Part shown: one piece after another, positions 1 through 10,693 of the stretch
How positions within the stretch are numbered: position 1 is the first letter of the stretch
Layout: the number at the start of each line of letters is the position of its first letter
Assembly (NCBI RefSeq): GCF_027943255.1
Contig: NC_072894.1
Span: 80,949,601 to 81,013,600 of the forward strand
DNA: 64,000 bases
Source: Anastrepha obliqua
Lineage: Eukaryota > Arthropoda > Insecta > Diptera > Tephritidae
Direction of reading: 5' to 3'
Made by a program: the position numbers and the translations under genes
Notes under the pieces: model-generated
Told to the model about the DNA's origin: nothing
Databases searched by the model: none
Seen by the model: the letters and a program-made list of their open reading frames with translations, nothing else

Positions 1-55
1 GTCGTTTCGATAACGTGGAACCGGCTGTCGTGGTAACGTAGAACCTCAAGAGCCT
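1..55 (-). repeat. Fragment of the short (CAA)n-tailed retroposon family
   Basis: The first 55 bases match the head region of the repeat seen complete at 5187-5305, 37405-37540 and 41718-41843, including the stretch gtcgtttcgataacgtgg. The window edge cuts it. It lies in the last visible intron of PA2G4. Confidence 0.6.
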
Positions 56-408
56 CTGCTGATATTGAGAGGGCTTTTATCCACGCTGCCTTTGACTGTA
101 TATGCTTGTGGGATCACGACAATCTCTTCTACGTTAGCGGATAATCCGCATGCATGTGTGGGCAATGTTTATATTGCTACAATAAAAACAAAATGCCGCC
201 AGGAGGCATGGGGTGAACGAAGCAAATGTCGGAATGTCATTTGGACAGTAACTTCAGGTGCTTTAAGCGTAATGACTCCTTTAAAACGACTCGATGAAAT
301 ATTGCTCTTAAAAATATCTAGCGAAAAATTGTCAGAACTTTCACTCCATCTAGCATTTTTATTTGTGTGTATAATAATAATATTGTATAAATAACTTGTA
401 CAACTTAC

Positions 409-3400
409 TTCCTGCAAAAGCCCGCGCGATGCCTTCAGTTTAAGCATATAATTTTCATCCGTTTTTTTGTATATAGAGACCTTTGTATCCTTTTCACGAC
501 CCTGTATCAACAAAAAGTGTAAAATATTAATATTTTTCTTATACAAAAAATTTATATATATTCTACAATCGTCCTCAGATCTCATAATCTTACAATCTTT
601 GAGCATTAGTCAACCGACTCAAAACAAGTGTGCAATTTAAATTCGCAAAATAGATTTTAAAATGAGAAGTACACGAATGAGATATCAATCGGTTACTTTC
701 ACTTGTATTTTGCCAATCGACTTAAGACTCTCAAGCGCTAGTTTTTAATCATTGGAAATGTACAGGAATGGTAAAAATTTAATTGTCTTGTCGCACTTAC
801 AACGCCTTCTCCAGAGCTCACTATTACATCGATAGCATAAACTTCATGTGTCTCAAAATTACATTTCTCGTGTTCTTTACGTTGATTTTCATTTGGATTT
901 TGTATGATAGTCTTTTCGCCATCAATTTTAAATTGTTTTAACTCATGGCTAAGCATACCCTCGATGGGTTTACACTTGTACGATTCGCTAATTTGTTGTA
1001 CGGCGTCGGTGATCGTGTAATTCTGAGAAGATAACAGGAAAAGTTTATTTTTACCTCGTTGATTAAATATACTAAAATATTTTAAAATAGCATAATTGTT
1101 AGCAGCCGAAAAAAGAGAAATTTTAGTAACTCAAAATTCTCATGGTAGACTGCAATATTTCTCTTTGCAAGTGTTGAGATGAACCCCTGTATTGAGAATC
1201 CAAGAGGCAATCCGTTTACTTGCAAATTGAACTGTGAATATGTATTTGCGTGTATTTTGCATTAAGTAGAATAAAAAATTGGCATCGCGCATAATTTATA
1301 TGAGAAACATATGTACATATACATAATAAACGAAGAGTATTTAAGTTTTAACAATAATTTTCATATATTTGTTAGCAATCGAAAAAGAGAAATCACATTA
1401 ACGCAAACTCCTCATGGTGGATTGACAATATTACTTTATGCAAGTGTTGAGATGAATTCTTGCAGCAAGGAACCATGAGACATTCCGTTGACTTGCAAAT
1501 TGTTTAAATACTTTTATTTTATTTGTTTGAAGATAATTATGGAGGCATGTATTCAATTAGCATTCCACCATTGTGGCTCAACACATTTATTTTTGCAAAC
1601 AGTTTTGGAAGATTTTGCTCAATTTGCAAAACCAAAGTTGTTGCTTGCTTGATTCACATTTTTAATTATTTATTAAAATTACAGAAATTAAGAAGAAAAC
1701 ATAAAAAATAGGTAGAAACTATTTAAAATAATAGTGTATTATTAAATTATCAAGTGCAATTAATTAAATTCGTTTAGTTAGCTACTAATCTATTTTTAGT
1801 TCGTTCATATATTAGCGTAAATAGATTCCTATATGCGAACTGAGCTAGCGTTAGTCTCACTGAAAGAAAGTTCTTTCTCAACGAGACATGACTGAGCTTT
1901 GAAAGTCCGTAAACGCAACGCTTCGCAAACAAAATGTCAGTCCAACACGTTTAGCGACTTACATGATTATAAAATAACACCGCTCACTAATCAATTTTTT
2001 TACAGGAATTTTAAAACAAAATAAAAAATAATTATTCCTAAGAAGGTGTGTTATTAACAATTTTACGTGTAAGAGCATTAAGTACATTTTTGATTTAACC
2101 AAGTTGGACTGTGCATTAAAATTTCAACGTAATCTGGATACCAAGTATTGTTCAAGGTGGCGCAAAGCTATTCTTTTTTTATCATCATTTTTTTTTACTA
2201 ATTAATAACAATTCATAAAAATAAAATTTAAAAAATTTAAACATGCTAAAATTAAAATTTTCCTATAGGGTGATTAGTTCTACGCCACTTTGTATAAACA
2301 ACTCGAGAAAACAAAAAACAGAGCCTAATAACAGATTTTGTTGCAACCAAAAAACCAACGGAAGCTGTTAATAATTTTGTGCTACTGGTGAAAGTCTTTT
2401 GGTCCAGTCCGTGATAAATGTGCACACTCGCTATCAAGTAGCGATGAATAGTTGTAAAATTGATTTTTCAATATGAATTTTTATATATTTGATCATCTTA
2501 CAAGATTTTCTAAAATTGTGGAATCTCTCCCCAAATTTACGATTTTATACACGATACAAAATACAAGAGTTTTTTTCGCACGCATTTCTAAGGAACGTAT
2601 CTACCGTGTAAAAACAAAGTGGGTGGAACTTTAAATCTGTTCTAAGAATGCTATAATCAGGAAATTGTAAAGTAATTTGTTAATAGGATTATAGAACCCA
2701 GACTGCCTAATATCCCAGATGTTAAACTTGAATTTATAAATAAACCTTTGTAAATTTGTTATCTTTCAAATCCTTATTATCAATGTGAATCAGTGATAAA
2801 AAGTTAAGTCTTATTACATTGCTTGATTTTTTTCTAAATATTTTAAGGGCAATAAAAAATGCAATCAATTGCAGTATCGCTCGAAATTTAATTTATATTG
2901 AAAAGAAAAACCTTAATGAATATCAAAAATAAAAAACTTACGCTATTTCCTGCCTTTAATAGCCGTAATGCTGCCTGCACAGACCAGTATGCAGCTAAAA
3001 CAACATCTGCTTGGCGTCCAGTCACTTTTTTCTCATTAGAGGCTCCAATAACAATTGTATGTGCTGCTACAGCAATAAAACCATCTATATGTGCACCAAG
3101 ATCACTACCAAATAAATATAAACATTTATAACTTTCTTGAAGGAAGCATATCTAATAATTGTGCAGATAACTATTGTTCTTAAAATCATACGTACATTTT
3201 AACAACATCTCCTTCCTTGAGTGTGTAATCGGGATCATTCTTTGATGGTGAGAAGTGGCATACGCAATTATTAATCGACAAACAAGTTGGGAATGCAATA
3301 CCTTTCTTCAGGTCCTTTTCTTTCTTATATACCTAGCGAGATTCCAATATTTGTAGAAATTGTTTCTTTCGTAATAAAATATATAGACAATTCTTTGTTC

Positions 3401-4462
3401 TCAGATCTCATAATCTAACCATCTTTGAGCATCAGTTTCACCATAATCAAAAATGCGCTAATCGCCAAATGAAATATTGACGACCAGAAGTAGTAAATCA
3501 TTTGAACTACTGCATATTTCAACACAGATAAAACCTCAAGCTCTCAAGCGCTTGTTTTTAATCATCGAACAGAAATAAATAAAATAAAAATAATAATAAT
3601 ACCCAAGCAGATTTATATCCATCAAAAAAACTGTCACTTCAGCAGTTTTCCCCAAAATTTTTAGGGAATGTGTGACGTTTTTACAATAACAAAATAATTT
3701 CATGTAACTTGAAATCTTACTTTGTTGGTTTCCTCGATAATAAGGTTGTCACCCTTAGTGCAGACATCACGCACAGATGCATCTGTCACGCAGAGATCAA
3801 TTACAGCCTTCAAAGTTTCTGAAAAGTACAAATATAATTGTTAGTTAAAAAATGAATATTCAAATTAAATTACCGCGAATGTCATTACAATTATTAAAAG
3901 ATAAAGTTTGCAATAATGAATAGGATTCTAAACAACTTGAAAAACCTTCATACATGGATACGTAGTTTGCATGTTTTACAAACAAAATGCGTGGCAGAAC
4001 TTTTATAGTTGAGTTGAAGTTATTCCAGTCGATGTGTATCTTAAAAGCCTTACATGGAAAAGTGTGTTATAGTATGTATGTGTATACGCTTTTTAAAATA
4101 AATATGAAAAATAATTTAATTACTTAAAATTTTTAAGATAATATTTGCGCCATATATAAAATAACCAACTAATGATATCGGTATGATTCGAAACATTTAG
4201 GTTATGTTGAATACGGACCGTAACGCTGTACGCGCCGCGTGGCTTACTTTAGCAACTTCATTATACAGTTAATCAAGTAAGTCTTTTTTAGTTTTGTGTG
4301 TATTATTCCATAGTTTGTAATTGCAAGGCAAAATGGTAAATTTTTTACTATACCAGCTTGAATGTACTTACTGTTGACTATTTCACCAGCCAATTTGTAT
4401 TTAGTCACCACCAAATCTTCAGCAATGGTTTTCTCTGGTGCCTCTTTCTCAACTTCGGCCAT
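409..4462 (-). CDS. PA2G4: PA2G4/EBP1-like proliferation-associated protein (3' partial)
   Basis: Homologue of PA2G4/EBP1 (Drosophila CG10576), a pita-bread-fold protein related to type II methionine aminopeptidases but without activity; in the family it binds ribosomes and RNA and affects growth. Six exons read by splice sites on the minus strand: 4462-4372, 3818-3721, 3332-3196, 3104-2942, 1022-801 and 501-409. Phases agree at every junction and give 268 residues. The start reads [19 protein letters not shown], later blocks include [27 protein letters not shown] and [18 protein letters not shown], and the last visible residues are [10 protein letters not shown] before a GTAAGT donor. The C-terminal exon(s) lie left of the window. 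Introns carry repeats that are described separately. The gene is divergent from MPV17L2. Identification is firm; only the 3' end is missing. Confidence 0.93.
573..754 (+). repeat. Intronic repeat, copy 1 of 2 (PA2G4 intron 5)
   Basis: This stretch and 3400-3566 share both ends (ctcagatctcataatct and ctcaagcgct followed by gtttttaatcat) and an alignable but diverged middle. Both copies lie in the same direction, in two different introns of PA2G4. No coding potential is seen. It is probably a short non-autonomous element or an old intragenic duplication. Confidence 0.6.
1095..1510 (+). repeat. Two diverged direct repeats in PA2G4 intron 4
   Basis: Units of about 130 bp at roughly 1099-1230 and 1374-1508 share blocks such as gcaagtgttgagatga, tcatggt and cttgcaaattg. 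They lie about 275 bp apart in the same direction inside the 1.9 kb intron 1023-2941. The rest of that intron (1510-2941) is AT-rich; nothing else was recognised except a stretch near 2545-2620 resembling the MITE at 38891-39245. Confidence 0.55.
3400..3566 (+). repeat. Intronic repeat, copy 2 of 2 (PA2G4 intron 2)
   Basis: Partner of 573-754: same first and last blocks, same direction, diverged centre. Confidence 0.6.
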
Positions 4463-5186
4463 TTTCGATGTGAAACAAAAATTTAGATGTCCTTTGATAG
4501 AAAGCCGCGCGTAAAAAATCTACTTTTTTAGCCTTATGATTTAAGATGGATTACACACCTCTTATTAGAATTTAGAGTTGCAAATACTGTTGCAAAACTA
4601 AAAGAAAAACTTGAAATTGCTTTTGTTGAAAATCGCAACCAAATCACAAAAATTGCTTTATTACACACGTTGCTCTTTTCGCGACGGTGGAATTGTGTAA
4701 AAGAAACGCAAACGATGTGCACACGAAGCAACGAAAGATTCATTGAGGTTGCCAGCTACCCCTGTAATACTATTACCAAAATATCTTATAGACTTTAAAA
4801 AACAGAAAAACGCTTGATAAAAACACCGTATTTCAAAACAACAACCTCTGTAAAATAAAATGATACGAAATGAAAATCTCTAAAGTCTAATTAGAGGTTT
4901 CATAGTCTTAATCCCATAGCCATATCCGTAAATTTAAAGGATAAATTAGATATGTAATCCAAAGATGATAGAATAAAAGGCTGCGCTGTGTCGTCAAGCT
5001 CCATGAATCAACGATGATAGAGTAGAAGGCTGCGCCTTACGAATTCGCTATGTTGTCAAAGCCCATGAATTACCAAACAAAAGGGAGGGGAATTGCTTAC
5101 TTGGGAAGTAATATAAACACCCAAACATAAGAAATAACACACACTTTCTTGCAACAGCTTCTTTTGCAAATAACGCAAACAAATTG

Positions 5187-5200
5187 TTGTTGTTTTAGTA

Positions 5201-5238
<38 letters not shown>

Positions 5239-5305
5239 GGATTGCTGCTGAAGTGACAGTCCTTGGCCGGATATAAATCCGGGTCGTTCCAATAATGTAG
5301 AACCG
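5187..5305 (-). mobile_element. Short (CAA)n-tailed retroposon with 9 bp target duplication
   Basis: The element is bounded by a 9 bp direct repeat AACAAATTG at 5178-5186 and 5306-5314. The homologous site at about 34172-34180 in the second copy of repeat A is empty. The body shows the family core gacagtccttggccggat and, on the minus strand, a 3' end of short CAA-like repeats. In this copy the centre has been replaced by an (AT)n run at 5203-5236. Confidence 0.75.
5203..5236. repeat. (AT)n microsatellite
   Basis: Seventeen uninterrupted AT dinucleotides lie inside the retroposon copy, in place of the centre found in other copies. Confidence 0.95.
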
Positions 5306-5832
5306 AACAAATTGTATTTGGAGGCTTTATATTAATTTGTGCTTCACAATTTAACACACAGTGATTTGTTTTTATTAGTTGATTTAGTTTAAGTCTCCCA
5401 AATCGCAACATTATCAAGCCATTCACTGAATTTTCACAAATATGTAATTTCTCCTCCTTTTTTTGTTTTGTGTTGGAAAGGGACCTGATGTCAGACGTGT
5501 CAAAATCGCGAAAAATAATCCGCTTTGAGAATGCGTCCCCTACAGTACTTAATTCGCCTTGACTACTAACCGCATAGAAAAAGAGATAGTGGCATCCCAA
5601 TTGCCAAGTTGTTCGGACAGAAAATAAAAATCAATTTTATTCAAACAGAGTGTCAGCACATTTTTATTGCGCTCTCAGTGAGTTATCTATGTTTAGTGAG
5701 ACGGAGTGAGAAAGGAAGGAATTGGCTATTTTTGCCGTGAGGTTTTGGCTAAACGTTCTACCGTGACAAAAATGGAATAAATCACATGAATACGACTCAT
5801 TTCTCCAACAACGTGGACATCGAGCAAATGTC

Positions 5833-6561
5833 ATGCTTGCCCGTGTAGCTCGTAGCTCATATGGACGTCAGCTGGTACTGACAACGTACAAGTGTCTCTT
5901 AGATGTGAGTCCAACCACAGTACCTGGACTGCTAAGACCGCGATTGACACCTATCCTTCGTCGTGAATACCAACAAAGACGTAGTGGAAGTTCTACAGAT
6001 GCGACTGCTGCTCGAAATATTTGGAATAAGCTTTTCGGAAAATATTTGTTAGCCACTAATATCCTTAGCTCTGGTATTTTAATGGTGATTGGGGATTTGG
6101 TTGCGCAAGAGATTGAGTATCGACGTCATTACAGAGATGTGGACGAGTTTGACATCAAACGTGAGCGATATGATACCAAACGTATTTGGCGAATGTTTTT
6201 TGTTGGAGCTTTACAAGGACCGCTTCACCATTATGTTTACAAATGGATGGATCACGTGATGCCAGTGGCAAACATGCGGAACATTTTGCGAAAAATACTT
6301 ATTGACCAAGTTTTTATGTCTCCTGCTTGTATATTGATATTCTTCTATTCGGCTTGCTATTTGGAACATAGATCGGTTGACGAGACTAATACGGAATTGT
6401 GTGATAAATTTCCGATTATTTATCTTATGGATTGGACAGTGTGGCCAGCGGCACAATATATTAATTTTAGATATTTGGATACCAAATATAGAGTAATGTT
6501 CGTTAATGTTTGTACGGCACTTTACAACATATTCCTTTCGTATATGAAACATGATTTTTAA
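5833..6561 (+). CDS. MPV17L2: Mpv17-like protein 2 (mitochondrial inner membrane, mitoribosome assembly)
   Basis: Single-exon gene of 242 residues in the Mpv17/PMP22 family. MPV17L2 members are mitochondrial inner-membrane proteins needed for mitoribosome assembly. The basic, acid-poor first ~55 residues look like a mitochondrial targeting region (inference). From about residue 58 come the family blocks KLFGKYLLATNILSSGILM, GALQGPLHHYVYKWMDHVMP, LIDQVFMSPACILIFFYSA and the signature DWTVWPAAQYINFRYL near the C-terminus, with about four hydrophobic segments. The length is near the family norm. It is divergent from PA2G4 and ends 319 bp before the convergent INTS10 stop. The start is the first ATG of the frame, in a region of typical family length. 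Confidence 0.93.
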   Translation: MLARVARSSYGRQLVLTTYKCLLDVSPTTVPGLLRPRLTPILRREYQQRRSGSSTDATAARNIWNKLFGKYLLATNILSSGILMVIGDLVAQEIEYRRHYRDVDEFDIKRERYDTKRIWRMFFVGALQGPLHHYVYKWMDHVMPVANMRNILRKILIDQVFMSPACILIFFYSACYLEHRSVDETNTELCDKFPIIYLMDWTVWPAAQYINFRYLDTKYRVMFVNVCTALYNIFLSYMKHDF

Positions 6562-6880
6562 TTTATATGTTGAATCATTTGATTTTTTGTGATATAGATA
6601 TGTTGTGATCATTGTTAATAACACGATCTAGTGTTATATTATTACAAGCACAATTCGATATAATTTATGAAGTAATGTAATGCTATTACAATATCGTGAA
6701 ACGTTTTCTTTAATTGAATGTAGTTTGTATGCGATCCGAATATTAAAATACTTTTGGGTTAAACAGAAATATAGTTCGTAGAAGAATATATGTTTTTTAA
6801 TTTAAAAAATAATTAGAAATTGAAATACTACTATGCTTAACTTAAACAAATACAATTAAAATAAGACAACGAAAAGGAAA
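6562..6880. other. Convergent 3' interval between MPV17L2 and INTS10
   Basis: A gap of 319 bp that must hold the 3' untranslated regions of both convergent genes. It is AT-rich. I see no perfect AATAAA for either gene; gaatattaaaatac near 6740 is a weak candidate for MPV17L2. Confidence 0.5.
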
Positions 6881-9091
6881 TTAAAATCCTTCACCAGTTA
6901 CTGTTACACCAAACATATTTTGGACTAATTGCATATGCTCCTGTGCAATAAAATTGGCGGTTAACGTAGTAAGTGTTTCGTTTGCTCTTGTTATCTGTTG
7001 TTTTACAATTAATCGAAAATCTTCTCGCGCCCCTTTGTCCGCACCTCGTGTACCAACTCGACAAATGCTTGAGCCGCCTTGTGTGAGCGACAAGTCAAAA
7101 GCAAAGTTTTCATTGTTTGCATTCCATATGTGCATAAATTCTTCGATAAAATCGATTGTTACTATGTACGTAGTAAATAAGCGATATGCGAAAGACCCTC
7201 GCGTCGTTATAAGTGCAAATATTTGTTCTGCCATAAGTGTTTCACGTGGGTATTCAAGTTGTAATAATACCAGCAAATCACCAAGTATTTGATCCGGACA
7301 ATTCGGTTCGTAGAGTTTCCGCTGAAAAATATATCATTGATATAAAATATTTACTACATTTTTATTCTATACTCACACTCAGCATATTTACAATAGCTTT
7401 CGTACAATATTGTACTAATGCCTTTTGTGTCAATGGTATAAATATCATATGCCGTGGTACCTTCAACGTTAAATGTTCTAGGATATGTCCTTGCGTTGTT
7501 GGTAATTCGCCAATAATTTTAACAATGCATTCGAATCCTTGTAGCTGTAAATAAAATATTTGTATGGGCAGGAATAAAATATATAATTCAATTTACCGTC
7601 AAATTTCCTTGCAGCAAATTTAAGCTTAATAATTGTAAATTTTGTACCAAATTACTAGTCACCATCATCTCCGACATCAATTTTTTGGCCTCTTCCTGGT
7701 GTCCGAAATATATTGCTAAATCAAACAGGAATCGTGATATCCATGCAGCCAGGGGTAATGTGAGTAAGAGTTTGCTGAAATCGCGTTGGAATTGCTCCGT
7801 GTTCAAAAGTTGCCAGCATTGCGCCGCATGAACGAAAGCTTTAGATATATCTTTGCTTGTTGGAGTAGTTAAAGAAATCTGAGGAGGTTCCATACTTTGA
7901 ACGTCTGAAGCTTCCACCTTCCAGTCAACTGTAGTTTATTGTAATCATGCTATATATGCACGTGCAAACTAAAGACATGTAATTTTTGTTTTAATTTTAC
8001 CTGTAAAACCTTCAACCAAAACGTGATTTATATCAGTATCTTCGGCCCGCGTATAACAATTTTTTATGTAGCAGTGCAATGAGTAAATGAATAAAGTGGT
8101 AGCATAGAAAAGCACTTGAGTGCTTCCTGCTTGGCTTATAGAAACAATTTCTATAAGTTTATCCCAATAAACATTTTGTCCCCAAGTTTTATTGAAGGGC
8201 AAAAATGTTTCCCATCGCAAAATTTTGCCGCATAGCATTAGAACCTGAAATATTTTCTTCCATGTTTCATTGATATCACATTTAGTTTCATCGTCAATTA
8301 TTTGGCGTATGTAGTATTCCAATGATATTGTAAATAACCGGCAAACGAGTACTGGAGGCAGCTCTGGGGTCTTGTGGTAAATTAGCGGTAATGCTTCTTC
8401 TACAAGCATTTCCTGGTATTTCTGAGGATTTTGCTTCATACCGTCCGCTATCATCTCGAGCAATCTTGGCTGCAACATTAAGAATCCTTAGTTTTCAGAG
8501 TTAATAATGTTTAAAAAATAAACTCACTGAATGGGTAATGGCGGCTTGAGGAAAGCGCTTTAATATGAGCAGCAATAGTTTACATTGATGAATACTGTTT
8601 TCTGTGTTATTAACTGTAAGCAATAAAATCTTATGCTGCACATCATATGATACATGCTGAAACATTTTCACATAAAACTCCTGTGCTGGTGTGATTTCAT
8701 TTTCAGGCGCACGGAGGGCGTTCGTCAACTCATTTATTTCTTTCCATAACTCAACATTCTGGTTCTGGAAGGTTAAGGCTCTGCAAATAAATCCATTAGT
8801 GTTTAAGGGATTAGGGGGGTGTATAACTGCACGTACATGTTGCTGAAACATTTAGCTGCTTCTTCCAAGTTATTCGCGTCTCTCTCCAGCTTGTAGGCTT
8901 CGAACTGAAACAAATCTTGTTAAATCTTGCTGGTAAATGTGTCATCATTATGAGTTTACCAGTATACTGAAGTTAGTTGGATATAATGTCTTTGCTGTTA
9001 TCAGCCATGCTTTGGCTGAAGCACAATCAGTACTTCTCAGCTTTTGCGCCTGCGACACTAAATACTGTTCATCCGAAATTGGTACCTCCAT
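6881..9091 (-). CDS. IntS10: Integrator complex subunit 10
   Basis: Homologue of INTS10, part of the arm/tail module of the nuclear Integrator complex, which cleaves snRNA and nascent mRNA 3' ends with RNA polymerase II. Seven exons: 9091-8960, 8904-8837, 8780-8528, 8469-8001, 7928-7597, 7544-7377 and 7321-6881. All junctions keep phase and give 620 residues (human about 710). Family landmarks are SAKAWLITAKTLYPTNFS near the N-terminus, ELWKEINELTNALR, CKLLLLILKRFP and, near the C-terminus, TRGADKGAREDFRLIVKQQ, which parallels the human TRGITKGVKEDFRL. Introns are short (about 55-75 bp). It is divergent from Rev1. Exons were assembled by eye from splice signals and homology. Confidence 0.92.
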
Positions 9092-10693
9092 GAATTTGTC
9101 TTATTATAATTTTATAGAATAAAAATATTATATTATTATAAATTTTATAGAATAAAAAATATTCCACACAACCAGAATTAAAAATAGAAATATCTCTCGA
9201 TGAAACGAATGTTATTTGTTTTTGCAAAACGTGTTCTTCTTAATTTTTACAACGACTTATACGCTGTTTGTTCCATCCAGACAAGGTGCATTCATTATTC
9301 ACTTCGTCATTTCATTCTATGCCGACATTCGAAAATACACAAATCAGCTGATCTACCAAGGATGATAGAATACAAGGTTCCGCCTTCCGAATTCGCTGAT
9401 TTGGCAGAGTTCATGAATAAATAATATATAAGAATGATAGAGAAAGAGTTTGCGCCTTTCGAATTCGCCGTGCCATAAGAGTCCGAAACCGAAATAATCT
9501 TTGATTATTACCGTGTTTCCTGTGTTATACATAATTATTTTTACGAAGGTAAAAAGAAACGCTAAAGTAAAAACGAAATAAAATGGACGGTGGGAAAGAA
9601 AACAGGTTTAAACGTAGTTCTAATAAGAATTTTAATAGGTATTATTAACTATGATTCATATTACAGAAAAAAGTATGTGCCCATAAACGCTTTGGCCTGT
9701 TATTATATATATATTATGTGTTGTTATTACTTATTATAAAATGCAATTAATTTTGCATGCGTATTGCTGCCCCAGTAAACGTTGTTTACGGATTTACTCC
9801 AACTTTTTATGACTAGTAGCCAATAGCGGAATTAGCTATTCCTTCTCCTTGTCTTTTCTTGATATTGTTAATAATAATAAAACAAACCAAAAACTCCAAA
9901 ATATTTCACCAAAGCAATTAGCTATATGAAACGCGGTAAGATCCAGAGGCATAGGAAAATGCATTGCTATAAGTTGGGCCATTTTTGATGATACACAGAA
10001 TCCTAAATGATTACCGACTCATGCTAAAACTCTCGGTAAGCAATTGGTCACTATTGGAAAGGAGATGAATAGAAAACGATCGAGCTACTGTCTCGGCTAC
10101 GGCTTTGACCAGAAAAGTTCAATTCTTTTTCGGTTCGGCTTCGGCAAAGTCAAAATGCCGAGTAACGCTGAAATTTTTTTATGTTTAAAAATTATATTAA
10201 CTCTGTATAAACTATTTTGATTTGTACTTTGATGTTTTGTGTGAAAAGAGTTTCATTTTGACTTTAACGTCTAGCAGACGAATCGAACATTTGTTTCGAG
10301 ATAGATGAAATGACTGATATTCTTGTGTGCTACATAGTGTACATTTTTTCTACACTAATTTTATTCATCTCGTGTCTGACGAAGAAAACAAGATTGTACC
10401 TGCAAGAACGATAAAGTAAGAGTTTGAGCCTTCCACAGGTATTCAATTCGCTTTGATGTGTATGCATAATTGTTCTCCTGTGTGAAGGCCCAACAGAAAA
10501 TATTGAGACCATTTTAAGGCCCACCCTACCTATATTTATGTAGCCTATATACAAACCATTGCCGGCAAAGTCGATAAATACTATGCTCGACTTCAAATTA
10601 TCGACCTAACATATTTCAGTTATAAATACATTGCGAATTAATGAACACTTTCTTCTAATTTAATTTTAAATACCAAATATAAATGATTTCGAA
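9092..10693. other. INTS10-Rev1 divergent intergenic region
   Basis: A gap of about 1.6 kb holding both promoters. Around 9355-9480 are two units like those at 4955-5070 (gatgatagaata, then cgccttccgaattcgc, then catgaat). A GC-richer, repeat-like stretch occurs near 10080-10165. No convincing coding frame; short open frames here have no recognisable features. Confidence 0.5.

Larger units (their letters stand above)
4950..5560 (+). repeat. Long dispersed repeat A, copy 1, with minisatellite-like units
   Basis: Around 4955-5070 are two units of roughly 65 bp (gatgatagaataaaagg, ctgcgc, then catgaat). Downstream to about 5560 the sequence aligns in the same direction with 33990-34440; shared blocks include caagccattcactgaattt and atgtaatttctcct. 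A third, weaker copy lies at 34545-34710, and related units occur at 9355-9480. Copy 1 carries an inserted retroposon (5187-5305) that copy 2 lacks. No coding frame is supported. Confidence 0.65.

Noticed and set aside
5097..5600. 167-codon minus-strand frame with an (IY)n run
   Set aside because: It reads through an AT microsatellite inside repeat A and an inserted retroposon; it is not a gene.
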